Shown here: positions 7,861 through 16,431 of the stretch, piece by piece
Layout of the letters: the number at the start of each line of letters is the position of its first letter
Position numbering within the stretch: position 1 is the first letter of the stretch
Assembly: GCA_020831845.1 (NCBI GenBank)
Contig: JAFIFV010000039.1
Coordinates: forward strand, 1-47,953
Length of the DNA stretch: 47,953 nt
Direction: 5' to 3'
Source of the DNA: Ectothiorhodospiraceae bacterium
GTDB lineage: Bacteria; Pseudomonadota; Gammaproteobacteria; Nitrococcales; Aquisalimonadaceae
Program-made: the position numbers and the translations under genes
Notes under the pieces: model-generated
What the model was told of the DNA's origin: nothing
The model's database searches: none
The model's input: the letters and a program-made list of their open reading frames with translations, nothing else

Positions 7861-9774
7861 ATGTTTCGATTCCGGCGATTCCAGACGCGCCTGCTGGTGC
7901 TCTTTCTGGCCCTTTTCACGCTCTCTCAGGCTGTCGCTCTCGGGCTGACAAGCTGGGCCGGTCGGGCAGCCGCACAGGAGGAGATCCACGACGCCCTCGA
8001 GGTGGCGGCCGGCGTCTTCCGTGATCTGCTGTGGGAGCGGGAGGCACGGCTGCTGCAGGCCGCTGTGCTTCTGGCTGATGATTTCGCCTTCAAGTCCGCC
8101 TACGCCACGCGTGATGCGCCGACCATTGCATCCATGCTGCGCAACCACGGCGACAGGATCGGTGCGGACGTCATGTATCTGTTGTCCCTGGAGCCCGAAG
8201 TGATCGCCAGCACGCGCGCGGAAGCGGGCGAGGGCCAGGATTTTGGCCACGAAGCGTTACTGGAAGCAGCCATGGACGACCCCTACGGCGAGGCTGCGGC
8301 AATCGTGCTGGTAGATGATCGACCTTTCCAGCTCGTGGTGGTGCCTTTGATGGTCCCAGGCCACGATGGCTGGGTGGTGGTCGGTTTCGAACTGGATGCG
8401 GAGTTTGCGGCCCGTTTTCGCGACCTCACGCTGTCGGAAATCAGTTTGCTCGCGGAAACGGGCGAGCGGTGGTATGTGCTTGCCAGCACTCTCCCGGCCG
8501 ATGCGCGGGGAAGCCTCCCGGACGTTCTTGCCCGCACTGCCTGGCAAAGCGACGTGGCGTTCAACATGCCGTTGGCGGCGGAGACCCATGTCTCCCTGTT
8601 CCGGACACTGGGTGTCGGGGATGACGACCGCCTGGTTGTTGGCATGCAGCGTTCCCTGGACGCCGCCATGGCCCCGTATCAGCGCCTGCAGCAGGTGCTG
8701 CTGGGCCTGCTCGCCGCCGGTCTCGGGCTGACCGCCCTTGGCGCCGCCTGGGTCGCCCGCCGTGTAAGCGAGCCGGTGCGGAAGCTGCGTGCTGGCGCGG
8801 ATCGCATCGCCCAGGGTGAGTACCAGGCCCGGGTCCGGATTGCGCAACATGACGAGCTGGGCGCCCTGGGCAAGACCTTCAACCGAATGGCGCAGGGCCT
8901 GGAGGAGCGGGACCGGGTGCGCGGACTGTTGGGCAAAGTCGTGTCACCGGCCATTGCCGACGAATTGCTGAGCCGGGAAATCGAACTCGGCGGCGAGGAG
9001 CGCGAGGCCAGTATCCTGTTCTCCGACATCGTCGGTTTCACCGCCCTGGCCGAGACGCTGCCGCCGGCCGACCTGCTCGACCTGCTGAATGGCTATCTGA
9101 CACGGCTCAGCGCGGATATCGAGTCTGAAGGCGGCGTCATCGACAAGTACATCGGAGATGCGATCATGGCGCTGTTCGGGGCTCCGTTGGCGAGGCGCGA
9201 TCATGCGGAACGGGCGGTGAGGGCAGCCATGGCCATGGTGGAGAGCGTCAAGGCCCTGAATGCGGAAGTCCCGGGGCGCAAGCCCAACCTCAGCCTTGGT
9301 GTGGGGGTCAATTCCGGCACGGTGGTGGCTGGAAACATGGGTTCCCGCACCCGTCTCAATTACACCGTGGTTGGCGATGCGGTGAACCTGGCCTCGCGTC
9401 TGGAAGGGCTGACCCGCAGGTACCGTCTGAGCATTCTCGTCAGTGAGGCGACTGTGCAGCAATGTCCCGGACTGGTGTTTCGCGAGATCGATCGGGTGCA
9501 GGTCAAGGGGCGCCAGGCCGCGGTCGGCATTCATGAACCTGTGTGCGGCAAGGCGTATCTGGATGATGCCATGGCCGGGCGCCTTGCGCTGTTCGCCCGG
9601 GCGTTGGCCGCCTATCGGCAACAGTCCTGGGACGAGGCCGAAGCCGCTTTCGAGGCCGTTGCAAAGGACGAACCCGACGGCCCTGCTGCGCTGTTCCTGT
9701 CCCGCATCGATGGGTTCAGGCGCGACCCGCCACCGCCCGGCTGGGATGGCATCTACCTGGCAACGGAGAAATAG
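7861..9774 (+). CDS. Membrane class III adenylate/guanylate cyclase with periplasmic sensor and HAMP domain
   Basis: The protein has 637 residues. Transmembrane helix 1 is at about 11-30, a periplasmic sensor region (single- or double-CACHE-like) at 35-270, helix 2 at 277-300, a HAMP linker at 300-352, and a class III catalytic domain at about 375-560. A helical tail around 575-620 (AAYRQQSWDEAEAAFEAV) looks like one TPR unit. The metal-binding aspartates are Asp389 (FSDIVGF) and Asp433 (YIGDAIMA), with Lys429 before the latter. The purine-selecting position is Asn500 in LNYTVVGDAVNLASRLE, where Asp or Thr is usual, so base preference is uncertain. It lies in an operon with a cupredoxin upstream and a cyclic-nucleotide-binding effector nine bases downstream. 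Confidence 0.93.
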   Translation: MFRFRRFQTRLLVLFLALFTLSQAVALGLTSWAGRAAAQEEIHDALEVAAGVFRDLLWEREARLLQAAVLLADDFAFKSAYATRDAPTIASMLRNHGDRIGADVMYLLSLEPEVIASTRAEAGEGQDFGHEALLEAAMDDPYGEAAAIVLVDDRPFQLVVVPLMVPGHDGWVVVGFELDAEFAARFRDLTLSEISLLAETGERWYVLASTLPADARGSLPDVLARTAWQSDVAFNMPLAAETHVSLFRTLGVGDDDRLVVGMQRSLDAAMAPYQRLQQVLLGLLAAGLGLTALGAAWVARRVSEPVRKLRAGADRIAQGEYQARVRIAQHDELGALGKTFNRMAQGLEERDRVRGLLGKVVSPAIADELLSREIELGGEEREASILFSDIVGFTALAETLPPADLLDLLNGYLTRLSADIESEGGVIDKYIGDAIMALFGAPLARRDHAERAVRAAMAMVESVKALNAEVPGRKPNLSLGVGVNSGTVVAGNMGSRTRLNYTVVGDAVNLASRLEGLTRRYRLSILVSEATVQQCPGLVFREIDRVQVKGRQAAVGIHEPVCGKAYLDDAMAGRLALFARALAAYRQQSWDEAEAAFEAVAKDEPDGPAALFLSRIDGFRRDPPPPGWDGIYLATEK

Positions 9775-9782
9775 CGGACTGC

Positions 9783-12035
9783 ATGGTGACTGACGAACTG
9801 GCCAACAAGCTGGCGGCAGCCGGGCCACTCGAAGGCGTGGGGTCGGAGACCGTGCGGGCGGTGGCCGAGCATACACGCGAGCGACGGCTGCGGCCCGGGG
9901 AGACGTTACTGCGGCAGGGAGAGGCGGGGGGCGGCGTCTACGTCGTTGTGGAGGGGCGGCTGCGGACGGTGCTCGACGACCACACGGATACGCCCGATGC
10001 GGTCGCGCTGCTTGATGCCGGTGCCGTTCTGGGGGAGATCGCCTGCATGACCGGTGGCCGGCGGGAGGCCACCGTGGTCGCGGATACATCGGCCACGGTG
10101 ATCGAGATTGCCGCCAGCGGGATGGAACTGCTGCTCGAGCGCGAGCCCGAGGTTGCCGGCAGGCTGGCCGAGCTGGCAACGGTCAGGCTTCGGCAGGCGC
10201 AGCTTGCGCGGCAGGTTGCCACGCTATTTCCCGAGGTGGACGCCCCGGTGCGGGACGCACTCCTGGCCGGGGTTCAATGGGTGCACCTCCGGGTGGGTGA
10301 CTCGCTGGTGAAGCGGGGCGACCCGGCTGATGCGGCTTATGTTGTCGTGTCCGGCAGGCTGCGGGCGACGGCCGGCGAGCTGGCGGGCGATGTGCTTGCA
10401 GATATCGGGCCTGGTGAGCTTGTCGGCGAAATGGCTCTGGTGGAGGACGGGATGCGCACGGCCACGCTGGTCGCGGCCCGTGAAAGCCATCTGGCGCGAC
10501 TGGCCCGGGACGACTTCCTTGCAGCTCTGCGGGGGCACCCCGAATCCCTGCTGGGAATCGCGCGCAATGCGCTGCGGCGTGCGAGCGGTATCAGCGGAGT
10601 CTGCGGCGAGGCCCGACGTACGGTACTGCTTGTTGCTGCCCAGCCATCCGTGGACCTGTCCCGATTCGCGTGCGCGCTCGTGCCGGCGCTGGAGCGGCTG
10701 GGTTCGACCCGTCTGTTGCGGCAACGGGATGTTGAACATGCGCTCGGCGCGCGGTCGCTCGCCCAGGGTGGCCCGGATGGTCCTGGAGCCGCGCGGGTGA
10801 CCCAATGGTTGCAGCAACAGGAGGAGCGCCATGAGACCTTGCTGCTGCAGTCCGACTCCGATTGGAGCCCGTGGAACGACCTGGCGCTGCGTCACGCCGA
10901 CCAGGTCGTGGTGGTCTCCGATGCCGCCGTCGACCCCGCTCTGACACATCTGGAACAACGCCTTCATGAGGCACTTCGACAGGTGGTTTCCGGCGGTTTG
11001 GCTCATGTCAGCACGAGCCTCGTTCTGCTGCATCCGGGCGTGGACGGTGGTGCAATCGAAACGCCGCGAGGCACGTCACGGTGGCTCGCCTTGCGGGACG
11101 TCGACGCCTGTTATCACGTGCGACGCGGTCACCGCAGGGACTTCGCACGCCTCGCGCGGATCATGGCCGGGTGTGCTGTTGGTCTGGTGCTGAGCGGGGG
11201 TGGCGCTCGTGGCTATGCCCACCTCGGCGTGATGCGGGCCCTCGAGGAGGCCGGCGTGCCCGTGGATATTGTGGCCGGGACGAGTATCGGTGCCGTCATG
11301 GCGGCATTCGCGGCCTTTGATGTCGGCTGTGAGGAGCAGGAGCGGCGGGCGAAGTCGACGCTGCGGCAGACACTGGACTGGACGCTGCCGCTGGCGGGTC
11401 TTGTCAAAGGCGGGCAGATGGCGGCGCTCGCCGATCGGGAGACGGGCGGGCGGGATATCGAGGATCTATGGCTGCCCTGGTTTGCCGTGTCCACCAATCT
11501 GACCCGTTCCCAGGTGGCCGTGCATCGGCGCGGATCGATCACCCGGGCGCTGCGCGCCAGTGTTGCCATTCCCGGGATCGTCCCGCCGGTGGTCTACGGG
11601 GATGAACTGCACGTGGACGGAGGCGTGCTGGACAATCTCCCGGTGGAGCCCATGCGGCGCATCAATCCGCGCGGCCTGGTGATCGCGGTGGATGTGGCCC
11701 TCAATGCGGGGCCCAGGGCGCGGGGCGACTTCGGCCTGTCCGTCTCCGGCTGGCGGCTGCTGGCGGATCGCATGATGCCCGGCCGCGCGGCGACGCCCGT
11801 ACCGGCCATCACGGCCACTTTGACCCAGTCCATGATCGCCGGCTCGAGCCGGGCCCGCGACCGCGTGATCGCCGACGGGCTCGCCGATCTCTATCTCCCC
11901 CTCCATCTCCCGCGCTGCGGAATGCTGGAGTTCGGAACGCCGGATCAGATCATCGCGGCCGGTTACGACTCGGCCGCCGCCCGCGTGCGGGAATGGGCCG
12001 AGGCGTTGCCGGCACCGGTGCGTGCGCGCTTTTAG
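9783..12035 (+). CDS. Patatin-like phospholipase with two cyclic nucleotide-binding domains (NTE-like)
   Basis: The protein has 750 residues. CNB domain 1 is at about 10-130 (RPGETLLRQGEAGGGVYVVV) and CNB domain 2 at about 150-265 (GDSLVKRGDPADAAYVVVSG). A middle region of about 270-455 resembles the nucleotide-fold linker of RssA/NTE-type proteins. The patatin domain covers about 465-700, with oxyanion loop GGGARG, nucleophile Ser501 in GTSIG and catalytic Asp612 in VDGGVLDN, so the Ser-Asp dyad is intact. Members hydrolyse phospholipid or lysophospholipid acyl esters at membranes. Linkage to the cyclase nine bases upstream suggests cAMP or cGMP control of lipid hydrolysis. Its TAG stop is the first base-pairs of the repeat at 12034. 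Confidence 0.93.
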   Translation: MVTDELANKLAAAGPLEGVGSETVRAVAEHTRERRLRPGETLLRQGEAGGGVYVVVEGRLRTVLDDHTDTPDAVALLDAGAVLGEIACMTGGRREATVVADTSATVIEIAASGMELLLEREPEVAGRLAELATVRLRQAQLARQVATLFPEVDAPVRDALLAGVQWVHLRVGDSLVKRGDPADAAYVVVSGRLRATAGELAGDVLADIGPGELVGEMALVEDGMRTATLVAARESHLARLARDDFLAALRGHPESLLGIARNALRRASGISGVCGEARRTVLLVAAQPSVDLSRFACALVPALERLGSTRLLRQRDVEHALGARSLAQGGPDGPGAARVTQWLQQQEERHETLLLQSDSDWSPWNDLALRHADQVVVVSDAAVDPALTHLEQRLHEALRQVVSGGLAHVSTSLVLLHPGVDGGAIETPRGTSRWLALRDVDACYHVRRGHRRDFARLARIMAGCAVGLVLSGGGARGYAHLGVMRALEEAGVPVDIVAGTSIGAVMAAFAAFDVGCEEQERRAKSTLRQTLDWTLPLAGLVKGGQMAALADRETGGRDIEDLWLPWFAVSTNLTRSQVAVHRRGSITRALRASVAIPGIVPPVVYGDELHVDGGVLDNLPVEPMRRINPRGLVIAVDVALNAGPRARGDFGLSVSGWRLLADRMMPGRAATPVPAITATLTQSMIAGSSRARDRVIADGLADLYLPLHLPRCGMLEFGTPDQIIAAGYDSAAARVREWAEALPAPVRARF

Positions 12036-12167
12036 GAAGCACTGATTAATTCCCGCGCTCGCGTTACAGTCGGATCGTTCGCGATGCTAGGCGCGGTGCG
12101 CAGCGCCGTGGTCATTCCACGGTCAAGCGCCGCAACAACGCAGCGCGGGAATTAATCAGTGCTTCCT
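12034..12167. mobile_element. MITE-like repeat, short form, between convergent genes
   Basis: This 134-bp element has perfect 24-bp terminal inverted repeats (12034-12057 and 12144-12167; AGGAAGCACTGATTAATTCC at the outer end). The interior matches bases 149-240 of the copy at 128 and includes the CCGTGG-TCATT-CCACGG hairpin. Its first bases form the stop codon of the patatin gene, and it ends seven bases before the stop of the facing methyltransferase gene. The long stem followed by CTTTA could act as a transcription barrier for both genes; that role is inference. Confidence 0.85.
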
Positions 12168-12174
12168 TTACTGA

Positions 12175-13614
12175 TCAGCGCACGCACTCCGCGAACAGAT
12201 TGATCCCCTCCTTCTCGAAACGGATGTTGGTGCTCGGGCGGCCGAATGACGACTCCGCGTAGAGCCGGTTGATATCATCCTCGGTGCGGTGGATCAGCTT
12301 CCAGTCGAGCACGTGATCCATCAAGCCGCGAGTGGGGTTGGATGGGTGGATATTGCCCAGGATCACCCGGCCCCCGGGGCGCAGCATGGTGTGGATCAGG
12401 TTCATCAGGCGAATCACCAGGTCATCGCCGAGGTAGTCGATCAGGCCGATGCTGTAGACCAGGTCCTGGTCGCGGATGTCGGTGCGGGATTTGCCCAGGG
12501 CCAGGCGCACCAGGTTCTCGCTGACCAGCGACATCTGGCGTTCCAGGCCGTGGGTGCGGGCCGCGTCGTCCACATGGGCGAGGGCCTGCAGATCGATGTC
12601 GAGCAGCGTCGCACGGAGATTGCTCGTGTATTCCGGGTTTGCGGCATAGACGTCGAACAGTTCCCGCGCCGGTCCGCAGGCGAGACTGGTGACGTTCGTC
12701 GTGGCGCCCTGCCGCGAGCGGACCGTCTCGCCGATTTCCTCCGCCAGCAGACCACGGCGATGGCGAACGGCTCGCGCGGCGGTGGTTTCCAGAAAGCAGC
12801 GATCGATCAGCCGCCCCACCGGACCGGCGCCCTCGGGCCGGTTGCGATAGATCAGCTCGATGGTCCAGAAGTCGCCGGCATAGCCCCGCGGCTTGCTGTA
12901 GAAGCGTTCCGCCGTCTCCGCGAGCAGGATGTAGGGCAGCAACTCCTGCTGCATCTTCAGGCCGATCTCTTCCCGGACGCGGTCGTTGTCGACGTCACGG
13001 GACAGGACCTGATCGAGCAGCGGACAGAACTGCAGGAACTGCTCCACGATCTCCGTGGCCATGGCTTCGGGGACGTCGCCGCCGTTCTCCGCTGCCGCTT
13101 CCTTGGCGTCGAAGACGGCACGCTTGAATGCTTGCAGCGGCTCGTCCAGCCGCCGCCAGGCGGAGGGCTCTTCGCGGCTGGCGACGTCGGCGCCGGATGC
13201 AACGTGCGACCGGCGGTTGGCCGCTTTCAGACGCTCGGCCAGCAGGCGCGCAAAGGCGCGATGCAGGCGTGCCGCGAACCCCGGGTCCTGGTCCGTTTTC
13301 TCCTGCAGGGCGGCGTGCGGAATGACGAACGTCGTACTGTTCTCGAGCGCGCGCACCCGTTCCGTCGGTGGTCCGGCCGCAAGATATGACATCTCGCCCA
13401 CCAGATCCCCCGGACCGAGGGTGGCGAGTTGCGCGTCGACATCATCGGCGAACACCCCGAACAGTCCCTGAACGATCAGGTACAGTCTGTCGAGTGGCTT
13501 GTTCGCTTCGATCAGTGTCTGGCCCTGGGAGACCCCCTCTTCGGCTGCCGCCGCCAGCAGCCACTCCGCGTCTGCGTCCGTGAGCTGTTCGAGCAGCGCA
13601 ATGCCCTGTTTCAT
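12175..13614 (-). CDS. SAM-dependent methyltransferase with N-terminal cyclic nucleotide-binding domain
   Basis: The protein has 479 residues. A CNB/Crp-like domain occupies about 1-130 (DRLYLIVQGLFGVF, then LGPGDLVGEMSYLA, the phosphate-cassette region). After a helical linker with LKMQQELLPYILLAETAERFY comes a class I methyltransferase with motif I VTSLACGPARELF near residue 310 and later ALAHVDDAAR and LRPGGRVILGNIHPSN. ATG 13614 has GGGGAAAAGA upstream. Some bacterial proteins of this fusion type are annotated as extracellular-factor 3-hydroxypalmitate-methyl-ester synthase-like; the substrate here is unknown. It converges on the CNB-patatin and diverges from the FAD oxidoreductase across 160 bases, a second cyclic-nucleotide receptor in the block. 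Confidence 0.88.
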   Translation of the reverse strand: MKQGIALLEQLTDADAEWLLAAAAEEGVSQGQTLIEANKPLDRLYLIVQGLFGVFADDVDAQLATLGPGDLVGEMSYLAAGPPTERVRALENSTTFVIPHAALQEKTDQDPGFAARLHRAFARLLAERLKAANRRSHVASGADVASREEPSAWRRLDEPLQAFKRAVFDAKEAAAENGGDVPEAMATEIVEQFLQFCPLLDQVLSRDVDNDRVREEIGLKMQQELLPYILLAETAERFYSKPRGYAGDFWTIELIYRNRPEGAGPVGRLIDRCFLETTAARAVRHRRGLLAEEIGETVRSRQGATTNVTSLACGPARELFDVYAANPEYTSNLRATLLDIDLQALAHVDDAARTHGLERQMSLVSENLVRLALGKSRTDIRDQDLVYSIGLIDYLGDDLVIRLMNLIHTMLRPGGRVILGNIHPSNPTRGLMDHVLDWKLIHRTEDDINRLYAESSFGRPSTNIRFEKEGINLFAECVR

Positions 13615-13697
13615 AGCGTCTTTTCCCCACGGTTGCCCGAGGCGTCCGCCTGCGATACCCAACAGTAGGTATGGGTCAGCGATGAGGCTTGTCAAGC

Positions 13698-13732
13698 GAA
13701 CGTCATCCGGCCGGGGCTTGAACGTCATCCGG
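13698..13732 (+). promoter_or_regulatory. Tandem 13-bp direct repeat in divergent promoter
   Basis: GAACGTCATCCGG occurs twice, at 13698-13710 and 13720-13732, with a 22-base period (about two helical turns). It lies between the divergent CNB-methyltransferase and FAD oxidoreductase genes. Same-face spacing suggests a binding site for a regulator that contacts direct repeats. No regulator is identified. Confidence 0.55.
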
Positions 13733-13774
13733 AGCGCGATCATGATTTTATTGGTCGGGGCGGCCCGAGAGGGC

Positions 13775-15112
13775 ATGGTGGTGACTTACGACGAACGCCT
13801 GGAGAAGCTGCAAAGCACGATCAGCGGTTGTCCTTCCGGTGCCCTTCGGATCACGAAGCGCACCACCTCCAATCTGTTCCGGTATCAAGGTCGGCAGGCG
13901 ACGACGGGCGACAGGGTTTCGTTGCGCGACTTCAATCATGTGCTCGGTTTGTGCAGCCGTTCGCGCACGCTGGAGGTGGAAGGCCTTGCCACCTACGAGC
14001 AGATCGTGGACGCGACGCTGCCTCACGGCTTCCTGCCCACTGTCACGCCGGAACTGAAGCACATCACCATCGGCGGCGCGACGGTGGGCATCGGGATCGA
14101 GTCGTCCTGCCACCGTCATGGTTTCGTGCATGACGGGCTGGTGGAGGCGGATGTCCTCCTGCCCGATGGCCGCGTCGTGACCTGCACCGCCGACAATGCC
14201 CACGCAGAGCTGTTCCACGCCTTGCCCAATTCGTACGGGACCCTTGGGTACATTCTGCGCGCGAAGATCCGTTTGATACCCGCGCAGCCCTACGTCCGGG
14301 TGCGCCATACGCGGTATCGCGATGTAACAGGCTACCTGGAAGCCATGCAGCAGGCGGTCAGCCAGGCTGATTCCGATTTCATCGAGGGGCTTTTCTATGA
14401 CGGCGACGCGCTTTACCTGACCCGGGGGGAACTCGCCGCCGATGCCCCCGATGTCGTGGACATCTACGAGACCATCTACTACAAGACGGCGGGGCGGATC
14501 AGCGACTTCTTCCTGCCGACGAAACAGTACATCTTTCGCTACGATCCCGACTGGTTCTGGAACGTGCCCGACTCGCCGGCCTACAACCTGTTTCGCCGGC
14601 TGGCACCCAGGGCCCTGCGGAACTCCGGATTCTATAACCGCTATAGTGCCTGGAAGAACGGCGTTCTTGCTGCCCTGAAGGTGCCAAGGAACAAGACGAT
14701 GGAGCCGCTGATCCAGGATTGGCAGGTTCCGTGGGAGCAGGCGGAACACCTGATCGGCTTCGTGCTGGAACACGTCGATCTGAAGGGGTATCCCTGGGTT
14801 GCCCTGCCCATAGTCCCGCAAAGCTCGCCGACACTTTACCCGCTCGAGCCGCAGCGGCTCTATTTCAATCTGGGCTGTTACTGCCTGACGCCTAAGCCGC
14901 GAGCGGACCGTGAGTTCCACTACACCAGGATCATCGATGAGGAGTGCTTCAGGCTGGGCGGACTGAAGATGCTGTATTCGTCCACGTTCATGGATCGCCA
15001 GTCCTTCGACCGATCCTATAACGGCACCGGATACGAGCGGCTCAAGCGGCGGTATGATCCCGAGGGGCGTGTACCCAGCCTGTTCGAGAAAGCGGTCGAG
15101 GGGGTGGTATGA
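13775..15112 (+). CDS. FAD-binding oxidoreductase (DHCR24/TmsA-BfaA-like)
   Basis: The protein has 445 residues with a PCMH/VAO-type FAD-binding N-terminus: a hydrophobic strand set, then HITIGGATVGIGIESSCHRH near 95-115, and VLLPDGRVVTC and NSYGTLGYILRAKIRL further on. The remainder matches the substrate domain of DHCR24-like reductases, with many aromatics. Its stop overlaps the start of a cyclopropane-synthase-type methyltransferase by ATGA. That pair is the arrangement described for 10-methyl fatty acid synthesis (TmsA/BfaA reductase with TmsB/BfaB methyltransferase) and, in part, furan fatty acid synthesis (UfaD and UfaM). A role in reducing or desaturating a methylated acyl chain of a phospholipid is therefore likely but inferred. 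ATG 13775 has GAGAGG before it. Confidence 0.85.
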   Translation: MVVTYDERLEKLQSTISGCPSGALRITKRTTSNLFRYQGRQATTGDRVSLRDFNHVLGLCSRSRTLEVEGLATYEQIVDATLPHGFLPTVTPELKHITIGGATVGIGIESSCHRHGFVHDGLVEADVLLPDGRVVTCTADNAHAELFHALPNSYGTLGYILRAKIRLIPAQPYVRVRHTRYRDVTGYLEAMQQAVSQADSDFIEGLFYDGDALYLTRGELAADAPDVVDIYETIYYKTAGRISDFFLPTKQYIFRYDPDWFWNVPDSPAYNLFRRLAPRALRNSGFYNRYSAWKNGVLAALKVPRNKTMEPLIQDWQVPWEQAEHLIGFVLEHVDLKGYPWVALPIVPQSSPTLYPLEPQRLYFNLGCYCLTPKPRADREFHYTRIIDEECFRLGGLKMLYSSTFMDRQSFDRSYNGTGYERLKRRYDPEGRVPSLFEKAVEGVV

Positions 15113-16401
15113 TGCATGATCCGCAGCACAGGGCCGTTTCGCGACGCAACCCGCTGGCGCTGCCTCGCAGGGAACAGCGCCCCAGCGGCAACTCGATGGC
15201 GCCGGAACGCTGGTTGCTGCGGAAGGTGCATGGAGCCGTGGGTGAGCCCCCTCTAAGGATCTGTTTGTGGGACGGATACGGCGTTGGCCCTGAAGCCGAC
15301 GAGCTGATGATCGAGCTGCGGGATCGCGGGGCGCTGTACCGATTGCTGCGTCATCCGAAGCTGGCCTTTGGCGACCTCTACAGCAGCGGACGGTTGCGCA
15401 TTCACGGGGATCTGACCCGGGTACTGCATGTCCTGATCGAGTCCATGAACACGCGGGCAGGCAAGCGCGCGGCCTGGGCCGGCTGGTTCAGACGGGGGCG
15501 GGTCCGCAAAGGCGCGAGCCTCACCGCCGCCCGCGGCAATATCCACCACCACTACGATCTGGGTAACGATTTCTACGACCTGTGGCTGGATCGCGCAGCC
15601 ATGCAGTACACCTGCGCGTATTTCGAGAGCCAGGAGCATACCCTGGAGCAGGCCCAGCTCGCGAAGCTGGAGCATGTCTGCCGGAAGCTCCGGCTGCAAC
15701 CGGGACAGACAGTGATCGAGGCTGGCTGCGGCTGGGGCGGGTTGGCGCGCTACATGGCCAGACAGTACGACGTGCGGGTTCGCGCGTTCAATATCTCCCG
15801 CGAGCAGCTCACCTATGCCACGGATATGGCCAGGGAGGAAGGTCTGGAAGGCCGCGTGGAGTTCATCGAGGATGACTTCCGCAACATTGACGGCTCCTGT
15901 GATCGCTTCGTCTCCGTTGGCATGCTGGAGCACGTGGGGCCGGCCAACTACGAAGCGCTCTCCGGGGTGATCAACCGTTGCCTGCGGACCGACGGCCTGG
16001 GGCTCGTCCACACCATCGGCCGTAATCGTCCAGCGCCGCTGGACGCATGGATCGAGAAACGGATCTTCCCGGGCGCCTATGTACCCAGCGTGGCGGAACT
16101 GATGCGCCTGTTCGAGTCTGTTCCGTTCTCCATCCTCGATGTGGAGAATCTGCGGCTGCATTACGCGGAAACCCTTCATCACTGGCTGGAGCGTTTCCGA
16201 ACGCACCGCGAGGAGGTGGTTCGGCGGTACGATGAGTCGTTCGCCCGTGCCTGGGAGCTGTACCTGGCCGGCTCCGCTGCGACCTTTCACACCGGCGGCC
16301 TGCAGCTGTTCCAGGTTGTCTTCGCGCATCCGACCAACAACGAGGTCCCGCGTTCACGCGGCGACCTCTACCAAGCGCCGGCGACACCGTATCGGGTGTA
16401 A
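15109..16401 (+). CDS. Cyclopropane-fatty-acyl-phospholipid synthase family methyltransferase (TmsB/UfaM-like)
   Basis: The protein has 430 residues. An N-terminal region of about 100 residues ends FGDLYSSGRLRIHGDL, typical of CFA synthases. The catalytic domain follows, with HHHYDLGNDFYDLWLD near 147, MQYTCAYF near 165, and SAM motif I VIEAGCGWGGLARYMA near 203-218. FVSVGMLEHVGPANY and the C-terminal segment LHHWLERFRTH are also conserved. It should transfer a methyl group from S-adenosylmethionine to the double bond of an acyl chain in a membrane phospholipid. Coupling to the FAD oxidoreductase through an ATGA overlap argues for a branched or furan product rather than a plain cyclopropane ring. 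The product cannot be read from sequence. Confidence 0.92.
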   Translation: MMHDPQHRAVSRRNPLALPRREQRPSGNSMAPERWLLRKVHGAVGEPPLRICLWDGYGVGPEADELMIELRDRGALYRLLRHPKLAFGDLYSSGRLRIHGDLTRVLHVLIESMNTRAGKRAAWAGWFRRGRVRKGASLTAARGNIHHHYDLGNDFYDLWLDRAAMQYTCAYFESQEHTLEQAQLAKLEHVCRKLRLQPGQTVIEAGCGWGGLARYMARQYDVRVRAFNISREQLTYATDMAREEGLEGRVEFIEDDFRNIDGSCDRFVSVGMLEHVGPANYEALSGVINRCLRTDGLGLVHTIGRNRPAPLDAWIEKRIFPGAYVPSVAELMRLFESVPFSILDVENLRLHYAETLHHWLERFRTHREEVVRRYDESFARAWELYLAGSAATFHTGGLQLFQVVFAHPTNNEVPRSRGDLYQAPATPYRV

Positions 16402-16431
16402 CGGGGATGGATCGTCTGCGTTGGAGAGTCA

